Assembly (NCBI RefSeq): GCF_003122325.1
Contig: NZ_QFBC01000002.1
Location: 496,001-560,000 of the forward strand
Direction: 5' to 3'
Source: Rhizobium album
Lineage (GTDB): Bacteria; Pseudomonadota; Alphaproteobacteria; Rhizobiales; Rhizobiaceae
DNA length: 64,000 nucleotides
Positions 34,549 to 44,229 of this stretch are shown in pieces. How positions within the stretch are numbered: position 1 is the stretch's first letter; each line of letters opens with the position of its first letter. The notes under the pieces were generated by a model, which did no database searches, was not told the DNA's origin, and was given only the letters and a program-made list of their open reading frames with translations. The translations under genes were made by a program, and so were the position numbers.

Positions 34549-35328
34549 TCAGAGAACGACGATCTGGCTCTTGCCCGAAACCCGTTCAAAGAGGTCGATG
34601 ACGTCCTGGTTGAGCATGCGCACGCAGCCGGAAGAGGTTGCCTTGCCGACCGATTTCCAGTCCGGCGTGCCGTGGATACGGTAGAGCGTGTCCTTGCCGT
34701 CCTTGAAGATGTAAAGGGCGCGGGCGCCGAGCGGGTTGTTCAGGCCGGGATTCATGCCGCCATTGGCGGCGGCGAACATTTTCAGGTCCGGCTGGCGCTC
34801 GACCATGTCGTCGGGCGGCGTCCAGCGCGGCCATTTCTGCTTCCACTGGATCACGCCGCGGCCGGACCAGGCGTAACCGTCGCGGCCGATGCCGACACCA
34901 TACCGCATCGCCTTGCCGCCCGGCTGCACCAGATAGAGAAAGCGCTGCCTGGTATCGACGACGATGGTGCCCGGCTTCTCGACCGTCTGGTATTCGACCT
35001 CCTGGCGCAGGTAGCGCGGATCGATCGACCGGTAGGGGATGGCCGGCAGCATGCGACCATCATCCTCGGTCGCGGCATAACTCGCCAGGTGCACCGGATT
35101 GGAGACCGGCAAGCCATAGGTCTGGTGGAAGGAGGTGGTGTAGAGCGTCGTCCGCCGCGCCGGCGGCTGCGCCGTATCGGCCGACTGGAAAAACACCGGC
35201 GCCGTCTCGTAGCGGAAGACATCGGCATTCATGCGCGAGGTGTCGGTGCAGCCGGCAACGGCAAGCGCTGCCGTCAACAGCGCCGCAACGGACAGGGACC
35301 GGCGAACGGGGGCGTGATCGAAAATCAT
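34549..35328 (-). CDS. L,D-transpeptidase (YkuD domain), lipoprotein
   Basis: This 259-residue envelope enzyme cross-links peptidoglycan or attaches proteins to it. A signal peptide with the lipobox LAVAGC predicts anchoring to a membrane. The YkuD domain occupies roughly residues 110-259, starting GTIVVDTRQRFLYLV, with the catalytic His and Cys in HGTPDWKSVGKATSSGCVRM. The start at MIFDHAP is chosen so that the signal peptide begins normally. A paralogue of the same layout lies at 43.4 kb. Confidence 0.9.
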   Translation of the reverse strand: MIFDHAPVRRSLSVAALLTAALAVAGCTDTSRMNADVFRYETAPVFFQSADTAQPPARRTTLYTTSFHQTYGLPVSNPVHLASYAATEDDGRMLPAIPYRSIDPRYLRQEVEYQTVEKPGTIVVDTRQRFLYLVQPGGKAMRYGVGIGRDGYAWSGRGVIQWKQKWPRWTPPDDMVERQPDLKMFAAANGGMNPGLNNPLGARALYIFKDGKDTLYRIHGTPDWKSVGKATSSGCVRMLNQDVIDLFERVSGKSQIVVL

Positions 35329-35599
35329 GGACTTACCGCTTTTGCAACAGATGACATCTGGTCCCATGATCCCAGACGCGGCTGGCGCGAGGCTGTCGTG
35401 GCGAAGGCTTGTTCCGGGGTCGGCCGCCGCATCGTCACAGCAACGCCTCGAAGAGCCGCTGGCCGAATTCCTCGTTGCCGATTACCCGTCGCGGATCGGC
35501 TACCTGCTGGAAACGGCTGGCCGTTGCACCCCTGGGACTGCGCGCCAAACCGGCACCGGCCATTCTTTCATCATCGCGGCGGGCGAGCGCGAGCCGGCG

Positions 35600-36259
35600 T
35601 TACGACGCCTCCGCGGCGCGGATCGCCATCACCGCCTTGAAGGCCGGCCGGGACTGGCAACGGTCCAGCCAGGCGGCCATCTTCGGCGCGGCGTCGAACA
35701 GTTCCTTTTCGGTCATCGCATAGCGGAAAACCTCCGCCACATTGAGATCGGCCACGGTGAAACGGTCGCCGACAAGCCAGGCGTGCCGCTGAAAATGCGC
35801 CTCCAGCAATGCGAAGGCCGGCTTGAGGGCGCGGCGGGCAAGCCTGAGCGTCAGCTGGCCTTCCTCACTCTGCTCGATGCCGTTGTCGTAGGCCAGCACG
35901 ACCTTGACCGCATGCGGCTCCACCTCGGTGGCGGCCCACAGGGTCCACATCGTCGCCTGCCCCTCTTCCTGCACCGATTGCGGCGCCAGCGGCCCGCCAT
36001 ACTTGCGCGCGAGATAGAGGTTGATCGCCAGCGATTCCGTCAGCACCAGCCCGTTGTCGTCGATGGCGGGAATGAAGCCGAGCGGATTGACCGCCAGGAA
36101 GGACGGCGAGCGGGTGTTGAGCGGCGCGCCCGGATCGAGCGGATCGGCAAGCCGGCGCGCCTGGATCACCGGCACGGATTTGACATCCAGGCCAAGCTCG
36201 GCCGCCATCCAGTAATTGCGCGCAGCTCGCGAACGGTAAACGCCGTAGATCGTCAGCAT
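35600..36259 (-). CDS. Glutathione S-transferase family protein
   Basis: This 219-residue protein has an N-terminal thioredoxin-like domain ([23 protein letters not shown], then [31 protein letters not shown]). The all-helical C-terminal domain contains the N-capping motif region [15 protein letters not shown] catalytic Ser/Tyr is probably S10 in YRSRA. It is a cytoplasmic detoxification or thiol-transfer enzyme with unknown substrate. It is a single gene. Confidence 0.88.
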   Translation of the reverse strand: MLTIYGVYRSRAARNYWMAAELGLDVKSVPVIQARRLADPLDPGAPLNTRSPSFLAVNPLGFIPAIDDNGLVLTESLAINLYLARKYGGPLAPQSVQEEGQATMWTLWAATEVEPHAVKVVLAYDNGIEQSEEGQLTLRLARRALKPAFALLEAHFQRHAWLVGDRFTVADLNVAEVFRYAMTEKELFDAAPKMAAWLDRCQSRPAFKAVMAIRAAEAS

Positions 36260-36425
36260 GATCCTCTCCCTTTTTGCCGGACGATAGTCGGCGGCAGGGA
36301 AAAACGGAACCGGCGGAAAGGATGAAATCTTTGCATGAAAAGATCATCAATGATCATCGATCGAGGTTGCGACGAGGCCGATTCTCTGCTGATGGAAAGG
36401 CGGGGCATGCAAAACTGATGGCTGC

Positions 36426-37790
36426 CTACACCCGGTTGCCCTCGATGGTCAGGTGTGCAAATCCGCCATTGCCCGCCAGCGCCAGGTCTCCGGTGGTCTT
36501 GTCGTTCCAGCGGAAGCCGACGATGCCGCCTTCGGGCGTTTCCTGAAACAGGTTGTCGGCAAGCAGCGCCGTGCCGGAGCCTTCGACCACCGAGACGGCG
36601 CAGCCGACCGGTGCCTTGCGCACGATGTTGCCGGTGGCGACGATGTTGCGCAGGTATGGCCCCCAGCCGAGCATCATGCCCCACTTGCCGGCATTCTCGA
36701 TGACGTTGCCGCTGACGGTCGTATCGGCTTCCACGGCGATGCCGAAGCCGAAGCCGGCACCGTCATGCGCGTAGGGTCCGGTCGGCGACAGGTTGCGGAT
36801 GACGTTGTTGGCGACGGTGGCGAGCCGGCCGCCCGCGTCGAAATTGACGATCAGCACGCCGTTGGCGGCGCCGTCCACCAGGTTGCCGGTGACGACGGCG
36901 CCCTCGAAACCGAACTCCGAATAGATCGCCGTCTCGCCGGAGCGCAGGCACTGGTTGCCGGCGATCTGCACGTTCGAACCGGCATTGGCGCGGATCGCCG
37001 AGAAGGCGCAATCGGAGACATGGTTGTTGGCGATCATCACACCGTCGGCGCGGAAGATGTTGATGCCGTTGCCGTTCTGGCCGGTGCCGCCGGCGGTGGC
37101 GGCGATGCGCGTCACGCGGTTGCCGGAAATCATCGTGCCGTCCTCGCCCTTGGTCCAGCGATGCACGAGGATGCCGCCGTTGCCGCAATCGGAAACCGTG
37201 TTGCCGGTCACCGACAGGCCGGTGCTTTCGACCGCATAGATCGCCGCCAGCGCCGCGCCGGACAGATGCGAGCGCTCGATGCGGCCGCCGCAGCGTTCCA
37301 TCTGGACGGCATGCTTGCGGCTGCCGGCGATCTCGCAATTGTCGATGATGACTTCGGCGACGCCGTGCAGTTGCACCAACGCCCCGGCATAGTCGCCGAG
37401 CCAGCGGTTGTCGCCGTCGATGACGATGTTGGACAGCTGCACGCGCCGCAGGCCCTCGGCCATGAACAGGTGACCCTCGCCGGTATAGACGATGCGGGAG
37501 GCACCCGGAACGCCGGTGATGCGGGTGTTGTCGGGCAGGTCTATGTTGGAGAGGCGGTAGGTGCCGGGCGGCAGGAAGACCGGCACGTCGCTGGCCGCCG
37601 CCTTGCGCAGCATCCTTTCGAAACTCTTGCTCTGATTGTCGGCCGTTCCCGGCAGCACCCCGAACTCCGCCGCGTCGATCGGCCCGCGCAGGTCGACCGG
37701 CGTCAGTTCGAGCGCGCCGGCGCGGCTTGCCGCCAGCGGCAGGAAGGCGGCGCCCGACAGTATTCGGAGAAGTTGACGGCGTGACGGCAT
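36426..37790 (-). CDS. Tat-exported parallel beta-helix repeat protein
   Basis: This 454-residue protein starts with a twin-arginine signal (PSRRQLLRILSGAAF, cleavage near SRAGA). It continues as a right-handed beta-helix with many turns such as GLSVTGNTVSDCGNGGI, GVMIANNHVSDCAFSAI and AVVTGNLVDGAANGV. It fits the rhizobial family described as a twin-arginine-translocated uncharacterised repeat protein (TIGR03808). The fold suggests polysaccharide binding or cleavage in the periplasm, but no catalytic residues can be assigned. GGAG precedes the ATG at 37790. Confidence 0.87.
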   Translation of the reverse strand: MPSRRQLLRILSGAAFLPLAASRAGALELTPVDLRGPIDAAEFGVLPGTADNQSKSFERMLRKAAASDVPVFLPPGTYRLSNIDLPDNTRITGVPGASRIVYTGEGHLFMAEGLRRVQLSNIVIDGDNRWLGDYAGALVQLHGVAEVIIDNCEIAGSRKHAVQMERCGGRIERSHLSGAALAAIYAVESTGLSVTGNTVSDCGNGGILVHRWTKGEDGTMISGNRVTRIAATAGGTGQNGNGINIFRADGVMIANNHVSDCAFSAIRANAGSNVQIAGNQCLRSGETAIYSEFGFEGAVVTGNLVDGAANGVLIVNFDAGGRLATVANNVIRNLSPTGPYAHDGAGFGFGIAVEADTTVSGNVIENAGKWGMMLGWGPYLRNIVATGNIVRKAPVGCAVSVVEGSGTALLADNLFQETPEGGIVGFRWNDKTTGDLALAGNGGFAHLTIEGNRV

Positions 37791-37991
37791 GATCGGCTCC
37801 AGAATTGTCCCGATCGACAAGCAGAATTCATGCCAACGACAAACGTACCGTTTTGAAACAGATCATTTCAAACGATAAATATTGGGCAAAAAAAGCGCTC
37901 GTCTTTCGGCATTTCAGCTATGATGCGCGCCGCTGAGTCGCTTACCGTGTATCGCTCTTAAACAAGAATAAGGAAATGGCCCCTATATTCG

Positions 37992-40361
37992 ATGGCAGTA
38001 TCCATCGCCGGGGCGGACGACATTCGAAGTTACGGCGCAAGGTTGGGACACGGAATGGGCGAGACCGGAATGCGGCGTACTTGTCTGCCGGATGGTGACG
38101 AAGAAACCTTTCAAGCACAGACCAGACGACTTGTGGCGGCAACCGAAGCGCTCCTCGACAATAACGAGGCTTTCGGCGACGGTCAGTCATGGCCTGTCCT
38201 CGCCGCCGCCCTCGACCAGGTTTCCGACCAGATCTATGTGAAGGACCTCGACAGCCGCTTCCTGTTCGCCAACCTGGCGACGGTGCGCACCAACCGCCTG
38301 GAATCGGCAGACCAGCTCATTGGCAAAACCGATTTCGACCTGTTCCCAGCCGATGTCGCCGGAGGGTTCTACGAGAGCGAGCAAACATTGCTGGCGTGCG
38401 GTATCCCCGAACTGGACATTGAGGAAACGCTGATCGCGCCGGACGGCCGCCAGTTCTGGTGGCTGACCTCGAAGACGCCGCTGCGCGACCGCGACGGCCG
38501 TGTTGTCGGGCTGATCGGCATTGCCCGCGACATCACCACCCGCAAGCGCGAGGAAGCGCTGCGCAGCGGCCAGGCGAACCTCCTGGAAATGATCGCCCGC
38601 AGCGAGCCGCTGCCCGCCATCCTGGAAGCGCTCGTGCTGCTGGTCGAAGAGCAGCTGGACAACATCCAGGCCTCCGTGCTGCTGCTCGATCCGGAAGGCA
38701 AAACATTGCACCAGGGTGCGGCGCCGAGCCTGCCGGCCGGCTACAACAAGCTGATCGACGGCGTCGCCATCGGGCCGAACATCGGTTCCTGCGGCACGGC
38801 CGCTTGGCTGGGAAAACCGGTCATCGTCAGCGACGTTCAGACCGACTACCGCTGGGCGAACTTCCGCGATCTCGCAGTCCAGTACGGCCTGTACTCCTGC
38901 TGGTCGACACCGATCCTGACGCATCAGGGCAATGTGCTGGGAACGCTGGCGCTGTATTCGGGCAGCGTGCGCCACCCGACCGAAAACGAGATGCAGCTGG
39001 TGGCGATGGCGACGCATATTGCCGGCATCGCCATCGAGCGCCAGCGCGCCGAGGACCGCATCCACTTCATGGCGCATCACGACGCGCTGACGGGGTTGCC
39101 CAACCGCACCTACTTCAAGGACAAGATCGCCGACGTGCTGCACCAGGCCAAGATCAGCGGCCAGCGGGTCATCGTCGCTTATGTCGATCTCGATAATTTC
39201 AAGCAGATCAACGATAATTACGGCCACAATGCCGGCGACGAGCTGCTGCGCCACGTGGCGGCGCGCATGCTGGAATTCACCCGCGCCTCCGATCTCGTCG
39301 TGCGCCTCGGCGGCGACGAATTCGTTCTCGTCTTCGCCAACCAGGCGCGTGGCGAGGGCGATATCCTGCCGCGGCTCGCCGAGCTGCGCCGCTCGATCTC
39401 GCGGCCGATCGTCGTCGACGGCGTCACCATCGCCACCACCTGCAGCATGGGTGTCGCCAGCTTTCCCGAAGACGGCGAAACGGCCGAGGAGCTGATCGCC
39501 AGCGCCGATGCGGCGATGTACCGGGCCAAGGAGCTGGGCCGGGATTCGCTGCAGGTGCACCGCAACGACGGCGGCAGCCGGGTGGCCGAGCGCTTCAACC
39601 TGCAGGAGGAGCTGCGCACCGCCATCGCCGGCGGCCAGCTGTTCCTCGATTACCAGCCGCAGATCGATCTCGCCTCCGGCCATGTGCGCGGCGTCGAAGC
39701 GCTGGTGCGCTGGAATCATCCCCGCCTCGGCGTCCTGGCGCCGGGAAGCTTCATCGCGCTCGCGGAAGAATGCGGCCTGATCCTACCGCTCGGCCTGTGG
39801 GTGCTCAAGACCGCCTGCCGGCAGAACAAGCGCTGGCACGATCTCGGCCTGCCGCCGGTCGTCATGGCCGTCAACGTCTCCCCCCGGCAGTTCTGCGACC
39901 CGATGCTGATCGACCAGGTCAGCCTGGCGCTGAAGGACAGCGGGCTGGAGCCGCAATTCCTCGAGCTGGAACTGACGGAGAATGCCATCAGCCAGGATGT
40001 GCCGCGGGCGCTCGCCACCATGGCCGAGCTCGAAAAGCTCGGCATACGCCTGACGATCGACGATTTCGGCACCGGATACGCCAACCTGGCGGCGCTGAAG
40101 ACGTTTCCCGTGCGGCGGCTGAAGATGGACCGTTCCTTCGTGGAAGCCCTGCCGCACGACCCGACCATGGCCGCCATCGCCTCCGCCGTCATCAGCCTCG
40201 CCCGCGGGCTCAACCTGAGCGTCGTGGCCGAAGGCGTCGAGAATGCCGAGCAGATGGCCTATCTGCGCCACAACGGCTGCGACGAGGTGCAGGGTTTCCA
40301 TTTCTCGCGGCCGGTGGCGCCCGAAAGCATCGAACGGCTGCTGGCCGCGCCTCCGGCATAA
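37992..40361 (+). CDS. PAS-GAF-GGDEF-EAL cyclic-di-GMP protein
   Basis: This 789-residue signalling protein has a PAS domain at about residues 65-190 (DQIYVKDLDSRFLFAN, then IGIARDITTRKREE), a GAF domain at about 200-355, GGDEF at about 365-520 and EAL at about 535-785. The GGDEF motif is intact at residues 440-444, with the inhibitory RxxD site (RASD) exactly five residues before it. The EAL motif is at 569-571, with ELTENAISQD and DDFGTGYANLA following. Both synthesis and breakdown of c-di-GMP are therefore possible. The ribosome site before the first ATG is weak; an in-frame ATG at 38055 is an alternative. Confidence 0.93.
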   Translation: MAVSIAGADDIRSYGARLGHGMGETGMRRTCLPDGDEETFQAQTRRLVAATEALLDNNEAFGDGQSWPVLAAALDQVSDQIYVKDLDSRFLFANLATVRTNRLESADQLIGKTDFDLFPADVAGGFYESEQTLLACGIPELDIEETLIAPDGRQFWWLTSKTPLRDRDGRVVGLIGIARDITTRKREEALRSGQANLLEMIARSEPLPAILEALVLLVEEQLDNIQASVLLLDPEGKTLHQGAAPSLPAGYNKLIDGVAIGPNIGSCGTAAWLGKPVIVSDVQTDYRWANFRDLAVQYGLYSCWSTPILTHQGNVLGTLALYSGSVRHPTENEMQLVAMATHIAGIAIERQRAEDRIHFMAHHDALTGLPNRTYFKDKIADVLHQAKISGQRVIVAYVDLDNFKQINDNYGHNAGDELLRHVAARMLEFTRASDLVVRLGGDEFVLVFANQARGEGDILPRLAELRRSISRPIVVDGVTIATTCSMGVASFPEDGETAEELIASADAAMYRAKELGRDSLQVHRNDGGSRVAERFNLQEELRTAIAGGQLFLDYQPQIDLASGHVRGVEALVRWNHPRLGVLAPGSFIALAEECGLILPLGLWVLKTACRQNKRWHDLGLPPVVMAVNVSPRQFCDPMLIDQVSLALKDSGLEPQFLELELTENAISQDVPRALATMAELEKLGIRLTIDDFGTGYANLAALKTFPVRRLKMDRSFVEALPHDPTMAAIASAVISLARGLNLSVVAEGVENAEQMAYLRHNGCDEVQGFHFSRPVAPESIERLLAAPPA

Positions 40362-40478
40362 GCCGACCTTGTCGTCGCAGCGCGCCGCAGTCCTCCGCTT
40401 GCTGGCTTTTTGCCCTTTGCCTGTCGTTTTCGCAAAACCGCCGTACACTTTTGCGCGGCGTGCTTTATCTCTATCGCC

Positions 40479-41489
40479 ATGCGACCTGAAAAACTGCTCT
40501 TCCCGACGCCGGAAGGCCTGTATTGCCCGGCCGGCGCCTTCCATGTCGATCCGGTCCGGCCAGTCGACCGCGCATTGATCACCCACGGCCATTCCGACCA
40601 TGCCCGCTCCGGCCACCGGGCGGTCCTGGCCACCCGCCAGACCCTCGACATCATGAAGCTGCGCTACGGCGAGGATTTTTGCGAAAGCGAACAGGCCGTC
40701 GATCTTGGCAGCGAGCTCGACGTGGGCGGCGTCGCCGTCAGCTTCCATCCGGCCGGCCATGTGCTGGGTTCGGCGCAGATCGCCATCGAGAAGGAGGGCA
40801 TGCGCATCGTCGTCTCCGGCGACTACAAGCGCAGCGCCGATCCCACCTGCACCCCCTACGAGCCGGTCGCCTGCGACGTCTTCATCACCGAGGCGACCTT
40901 CGGCCTGCCGGTGTTCCACCACCCCGATCCGCGCGCCGAAATCGGCAAGCTGATCACCTCGCTGAAACAGTTTCCCGAGCGCAGCCACCTCGTCGGCGCC
41001 TATGCGCTGGGCAAGGCGCAACGGGTGATCGCGCTTCTGCGGCAGGCGGGATATGGCGAGCCGATCTACATCCACGGGGCACTCGCCAAACTGTGCGATT
41101 ATTACCGGTCACAGGGCATCGATCTCGGCGAATTGCGGCCGGCGACGGTGGAGCGCGGCAACCAGGACGAATTCCGCGGCGCCGTCATCGTCGGCCCGCC
41201 CTCGGCCTTCGCCGACCGCTGGGCGCGGCGCTTCTCCGATCCGGTGGCGAGTTTCGCCTCCGGCTGGATGATGGTGCGCCAGCGCGCCAAGCAGCGCGGC
41301 GTCGAGCTGCCGCTGGTGATCTCCGACCATTGCGACTGGCCGGAACTGACGCAGACCATCCGCGAGATCGCCCCCGAGCAGGTCTGGGTCACCCATGGCC
41401 GCGAGGAGGCCCTGGTGCGCTGGTGCGAACTCCAGGGCATCGCCGCCCGGCCGCTGCATCTCGTCGGTTACGAGGACGAGGGGGATTGA
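40479..41489 (+). CDS. Ligase-associated DNA exonuclease (metallo-beta-lactamase fold)
   Basis: This 336-residue nuclease of the MBL/beta-CASP-like group is found beside ATP-dependent DNA ligases. The metal-binding motif is ITHGHSDHARSGH near residue 35, followed by HPAGHVLGSAQI, VVSGDYKR and a C-terminal ISDHCDWPEL and VWVTHGREEAL. It starts at MRPEKLLFPTPEGLYCP; the longer frame upstream is not supported. It is followed by the ligase gene 115 bases later, with a RIME-like palindrome in the gap. Confidence 0.9.
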   Translation: MRPEKLLFPTPEGLYCPAGAFHVDPVRPVDRALITHGHSDHARSGHRAVLATRQTLDIMKLRYGEDFCESEQAVDLGSELDVGGVAVSFHPAGHVLGSAQIAIEKEGMRIVVSGDYKRSADPTCTPYEPVACDVFITEATFGLPVFHHPDPRAEIGKLITSLKQFPERSHLVGAYALGKAQRVIALLRQAGYGEPIYIHGALAKLCDYYRSQGIDLGELRPATVERGNQDEFRGAVIVGPPSAFADRWARRFSDPVASFASGWMMVRQRAKQRGVELPLVISDHCDWPELTQTIREIAPEQVWVTHGREEALVRWCELQGIAARPLHLVGYEDEGD

Positions 41490-41514
41490 GGATGGGAGCA
41501 GACCCTTTCTCCAG

Positions 41515-41565
41515 CGATGCGTGCGGCTCGTCCCCTCTCCCCGGCGGGGAGAAGGGGATGTGCGT
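41515..41565. repeat. RIME-like palindrome, copy 7
   Basis: TCTCCCC (41536-41542), GGC and GGGGAGA (41546-41552) form the core, flanked by CGTCCCC and AGGGGATG. It lies between the exonuclease and ligase genes of one operon. Confidence 0.7.
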
Positions 41566-41604
41566 TAGCCTTGCCGGCCGCATGGAGATCCCGGGAGCCC
41601 GCGC

Positions 41605-43230
41605 ATGAAAGCCTTCGCCACCCTGCTCGACCGTCTCGTCCTGACGCCCTCCCGCAACGGCAAGCTGAAACTGCTGACCGACTATTTTCGCGACACCCCC
41701 GACCCGGATCGTGGCTACGGCCTCGCCGCCATCGCCGGCACGCTGGAGGTGCGCAGCGTCAAACCGGCCATGCTGCGCGAACTGGTGCTGGAACGCATGG
41801 ACGAGGTGCTGTTCCGCTATTCCTACGATTACGTCGGCGATCTCGCCGAAACCATATCGCTGGTGTGGGATCGCGAGAGCGATGCCGAACACCCGCTGCA
41901 GCCGCGCCTCGGCGCGGTGATCCGCGAAATGAACGGGCTCGGCCGCACTGAGGTGCGCGCCTATGTGCGCGGCCTGCTCGACCGGCTGGATACGTCGAGC
42001 CGCTTCGCCTTCCTGAAGCTTGTCACCGGCGGGTTACGTATCGGCGTTTCGGCCAGGCTTGCCAAGCAGGCGCTCGCCGACCTCGGCGGCAAGGACGTGA
42101 CGGAGATCGAAACCCTGTGGCACGGGCTCGCCCCGCCTTACGAGCCGCTGTTCGCCTGGCTGGAGGGCAGGACCGACAGGCCGGTGCTGGCAACGCCGGC
42201 GATCTTCCATTCGGTGATGCTCTCGACACCCGTCGGCAACGGCGACCTCGACGGGCTCGACCCGGCCGATTTCGCCGCCGAGTGGAAATGGGACGGGATT
42301 CGCGTGCAATTGACGGGTTTCGGCCGCGAGCGGCGGCTCTATTCCCGCAGCGGCGACGACATTTCCGGCACCTTTCCGGATATCATCGACGCGATGAATT
42401 TCGAAGGCGTGCTCGACGGCGAGCTTCTGGTCGGCGGCACGGCGCGCTCCAACAATCCGACGCGCACCTTCGGCGACCTGCAGCAGCGGCTGAACCGCAA
42501 GACGGTGAGCAGCCGCATGCTGGACGACTACCCGGCCTTCATCCGCGCCTACGACCTGTTGTTTTCCGGCGATCGCGACGTGCGCGGCGAAACCTATGTC
42601 GAGCGCCGCGACCGCCTGACCGCGATCATCGATAGCAGCCCGCACGAGCGTTTCGACCTCTCGCCGCTTGTGCCTTTCTCCAACTGGACGGACCTCGACG
42701 CGCTGCGCAAGGCGCCGCCCGATCCGGTGATCGAAGGCGTGATGATCAAGCGGCTCGACAGCACCTACCAGGCCGGCCGCGCCAAGGGGCCGTGGTTCAA
42801 GTGGAAACGCGATCCCTACAATATCGATGCCGTGCTGATGTATGCCCAGCGCGGCCACGGCAAACGCTCCAGCTATTATTCCGACTTCACCTTCGGCGTC
42901 TGGACCGAGCTGGATGGCAAGGACCAGCTGGTGCCGGTCGGCAAGGCCTATTTCGGCTTCACCGATGCCGAGCTGGAGCAGCTCGACCGTTTCGTCCGCA
43001 ACAACACCACCGATCGTTTCGGCCCCGTCCGCGCCATCCGCGCCACCCATGACTTCGGTTTCGTCGTCGAGGTCGCCTTCGAGGGCATCAACCGCTCCAC
43101 CCGCCATAAATCCGGCGTCGCCATGCGTTTTCCGCGCATCGCCCGGCTGCGCGAGGACAAGCCACCCTACGAGGCTGACCGGCTGGAAACGCTGATGGCG
43201 ATGATCGACGGCGATGCGGCGGAGGCGTGA
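41605..43230 (+). CDS. ATP-dependent DNA ligase (LigC-like)
   Basis: This 541-residue ATP-dependent DNA ligase has the nucleotidyl-accepting lysine K228 in EWKWDGIRVQL, followed by YSRSGDDISGTFP, the VIEGVMIKRLDS motif and the KGPWFKWKRDPY motif. The N-terminal 200 residues are the helical DNA-binding domain, and the C-terminus is the OB-fold. It seals nicks in repair and is not the replicative ligase. GGGAG precedes the ATG. The usual further partners, an Lhr-type helicase and a PdeM-like phosphoesterase, are not adjacent. Confidence 0.92.
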   Translation: MKAFATLLDRLVLTPSRNGKLKLLTDYFRDTPDPDRGYGLAAIAGTLEVRSVKPAMLRELVLERMDEVLFRYSYDYVGDLAETISLVWDRESDAEHPLQPRLGAVIREMNGLGRTEVRAYVRGLLDRLDTSSRFAFLKLVTGGLRIGVSARLAKQALADLGGKDVTEIETLWHGLAPPYEPLFAWLEGRTDRPVLATPAIFHSVMLSTPVGNGDLDGLDPADFAAEWKWDGIRVQLTGFGRERRLYSRSGDDISGTFPDIIDAMNFEGVLDGELLVGGTARSNNPTRTFGDLQQRLNRKTVSSRMLDDYPAFIRAYDLLFSGDRDVRGETYVERRDRLTAIIDSSPHERFDLSPLVPFSNWTDLDALRKAPPDPVIEGVMIKRLDSTYQAGRAKGPWFKWKRDPYNIDAVLMYAQRGHGKRSSYYSDFTFGVWTELDGKDQLVPVGKAYFGFTDAELEQLDRFVRNNTTDRFGPVRAIRATHDFGFVVEVAFEGINRSTRHKSGVAMRFPRIARLREDKPPYEADRLETLMAMIDGDAAEA

Positions 43231-43436
43231 AGAAACGGCGCGGTCGCCGCTCTTTCGCCATAACGATCAATAAACTGACAACACTTCTGTGTGACTATCG
43301 GCTATCACCGGTGGATCGGCCAGTCGCGCTGGGGTAAGGGTGGCAACATTCTTGCTGCGGCACGGAACCAAGCGGCCCCGCCAACCGTTTCCATGCCGCA
43401 TATGCAACGTCGTCCCACGGATTTTGTCTTCCTGCC

Positions 43437-44165
43437 ATGAACGATCCTCATTTCCTCTCCCGGCGCCGTTTTCTGTCTTTCGCCGGGGTTGCCGCCGCTT
43501 CCACGCTGGCCGGTTGCGCCTCGTCCTCGACGCCGCCGGTGATGCCGGTGCGCACCGTGGCCTTCACCCGGCCGGAAATTCCCGGCAGCGTCGAATACAC
43601 GCCGCGCTCGGCCGAACTCGACCTCATCTATGGCGAGATGGAAGACAGCGGCTTCATTATTCCCGCCGTGCCCTACCAGAAGATCCCGCCGCAATTCTAC
43701 CGCCAGCGGGTGAGCAACACCACTGGCCAGCCGGCCGGAACCGTGGTCGTCGATACGCGGGCAAGGTTCCTGTATCTCGTCGAATCGGGCGGGGCGACGG
43801 CGATGCGCTATGGTGTCGGCATTGGCCGCGAAGGCTTCGCCTGGCAGGGCGAAGGCGTCATCTGGTGGCGGCAGAAGTGGCCGCGCTGGAAGCCGCCGAA
43901 CGAAATGGTCGCCCGCAAGCCGGAACTGGCGAAATATTCCATCGAAAACGGCGGCATGGATCCCGGCCTGACCAATCCGCTCGGCGCGCGTGCGCTCTAC
44001 ATCTTCCAGAACCGCCAGGACACGCTCTACCGGCTGCACGGCTCGCCGGAATGGAACTCGATCGGCAAGGCCGTCTCCTCCGGTTGCGTGCGGCTGATAA
44101 ACCAGGATGTCATCGACCTCTACGACCGCGTGCCGGAAAAGGCCCGCATCGTCGTCTGGCAGTAA
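43437..44165 (+). CDS. L,D-transpeptidase (YkuD domain), Tat-type lipoprotein
   Basis: This 242-residue paralogue of the 34.5-kb protein has a twin-arginine motif (SRRRFLSFAG) and a lipobox STLAGC in the same signal peptide, suggesting export in folded form followed by lipidation. The YkuD domain begins GTVVVDTRARFLYLV and ends with HGSPEWNSIGKAVSSGCVRL holding the catalytic His and Cys. It shares blocks such as QKWPRW and NPLGARALYIF with the first copy. It is a single gene, convergent with ohrR. Confidence 0.9.
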   Translation: MNDPHFLSRRRFLSFAGVAAASTLAGCASSSTPPVMPVRTVAFTRPEIPGSVEYTPRSAELDLIYGEMEDSGFIIPAVPYQKIPPQFYRQRVSNTTGQPAGTVVVDTRARFLYLVESGGATAMRYGVGIGREGFAWQGEGVIWWRQKWPRWKPPNEMVARKPELAKYSIENGGMDPGLTNPLGARALYIFQNRQDTLYRLHGSPEWNSIGKAVSSGCVRLINQDVIDLYDRVPEKARIVVWQ

Positions 44166-44174
44166 GCCGGCGAT

Positions 44175-44202
44175 AAAAACCCCGGCAGCGAAAGCGCCGG
44201 GG
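44175..44202 (-). terminator. Rho-independent terminator of ohrR
   Basis: CCCCGGC (44180-44186) and GCCGGGG (44196-44202) form a seven-base stem, with a further GC pair inside the loop. On the minus strand it is followed by TTTTTATCG. It may also stop the convergent L,D-transpeptidase transcript. Confidence 0.8.
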
Positions 44203-44229
44203 CATTGCCGATCCCTACTCCATCAGCCT

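Noticed and set aside
36330-36365. Palindromic GATCATCAATGATCATCGATC stretch downstream of the GST start as an operator
   Set aside because: The dyad rests on the self-complementary GATC/ATGATCAT pieces. No neighbouring regulator or consistent spacing supports it.
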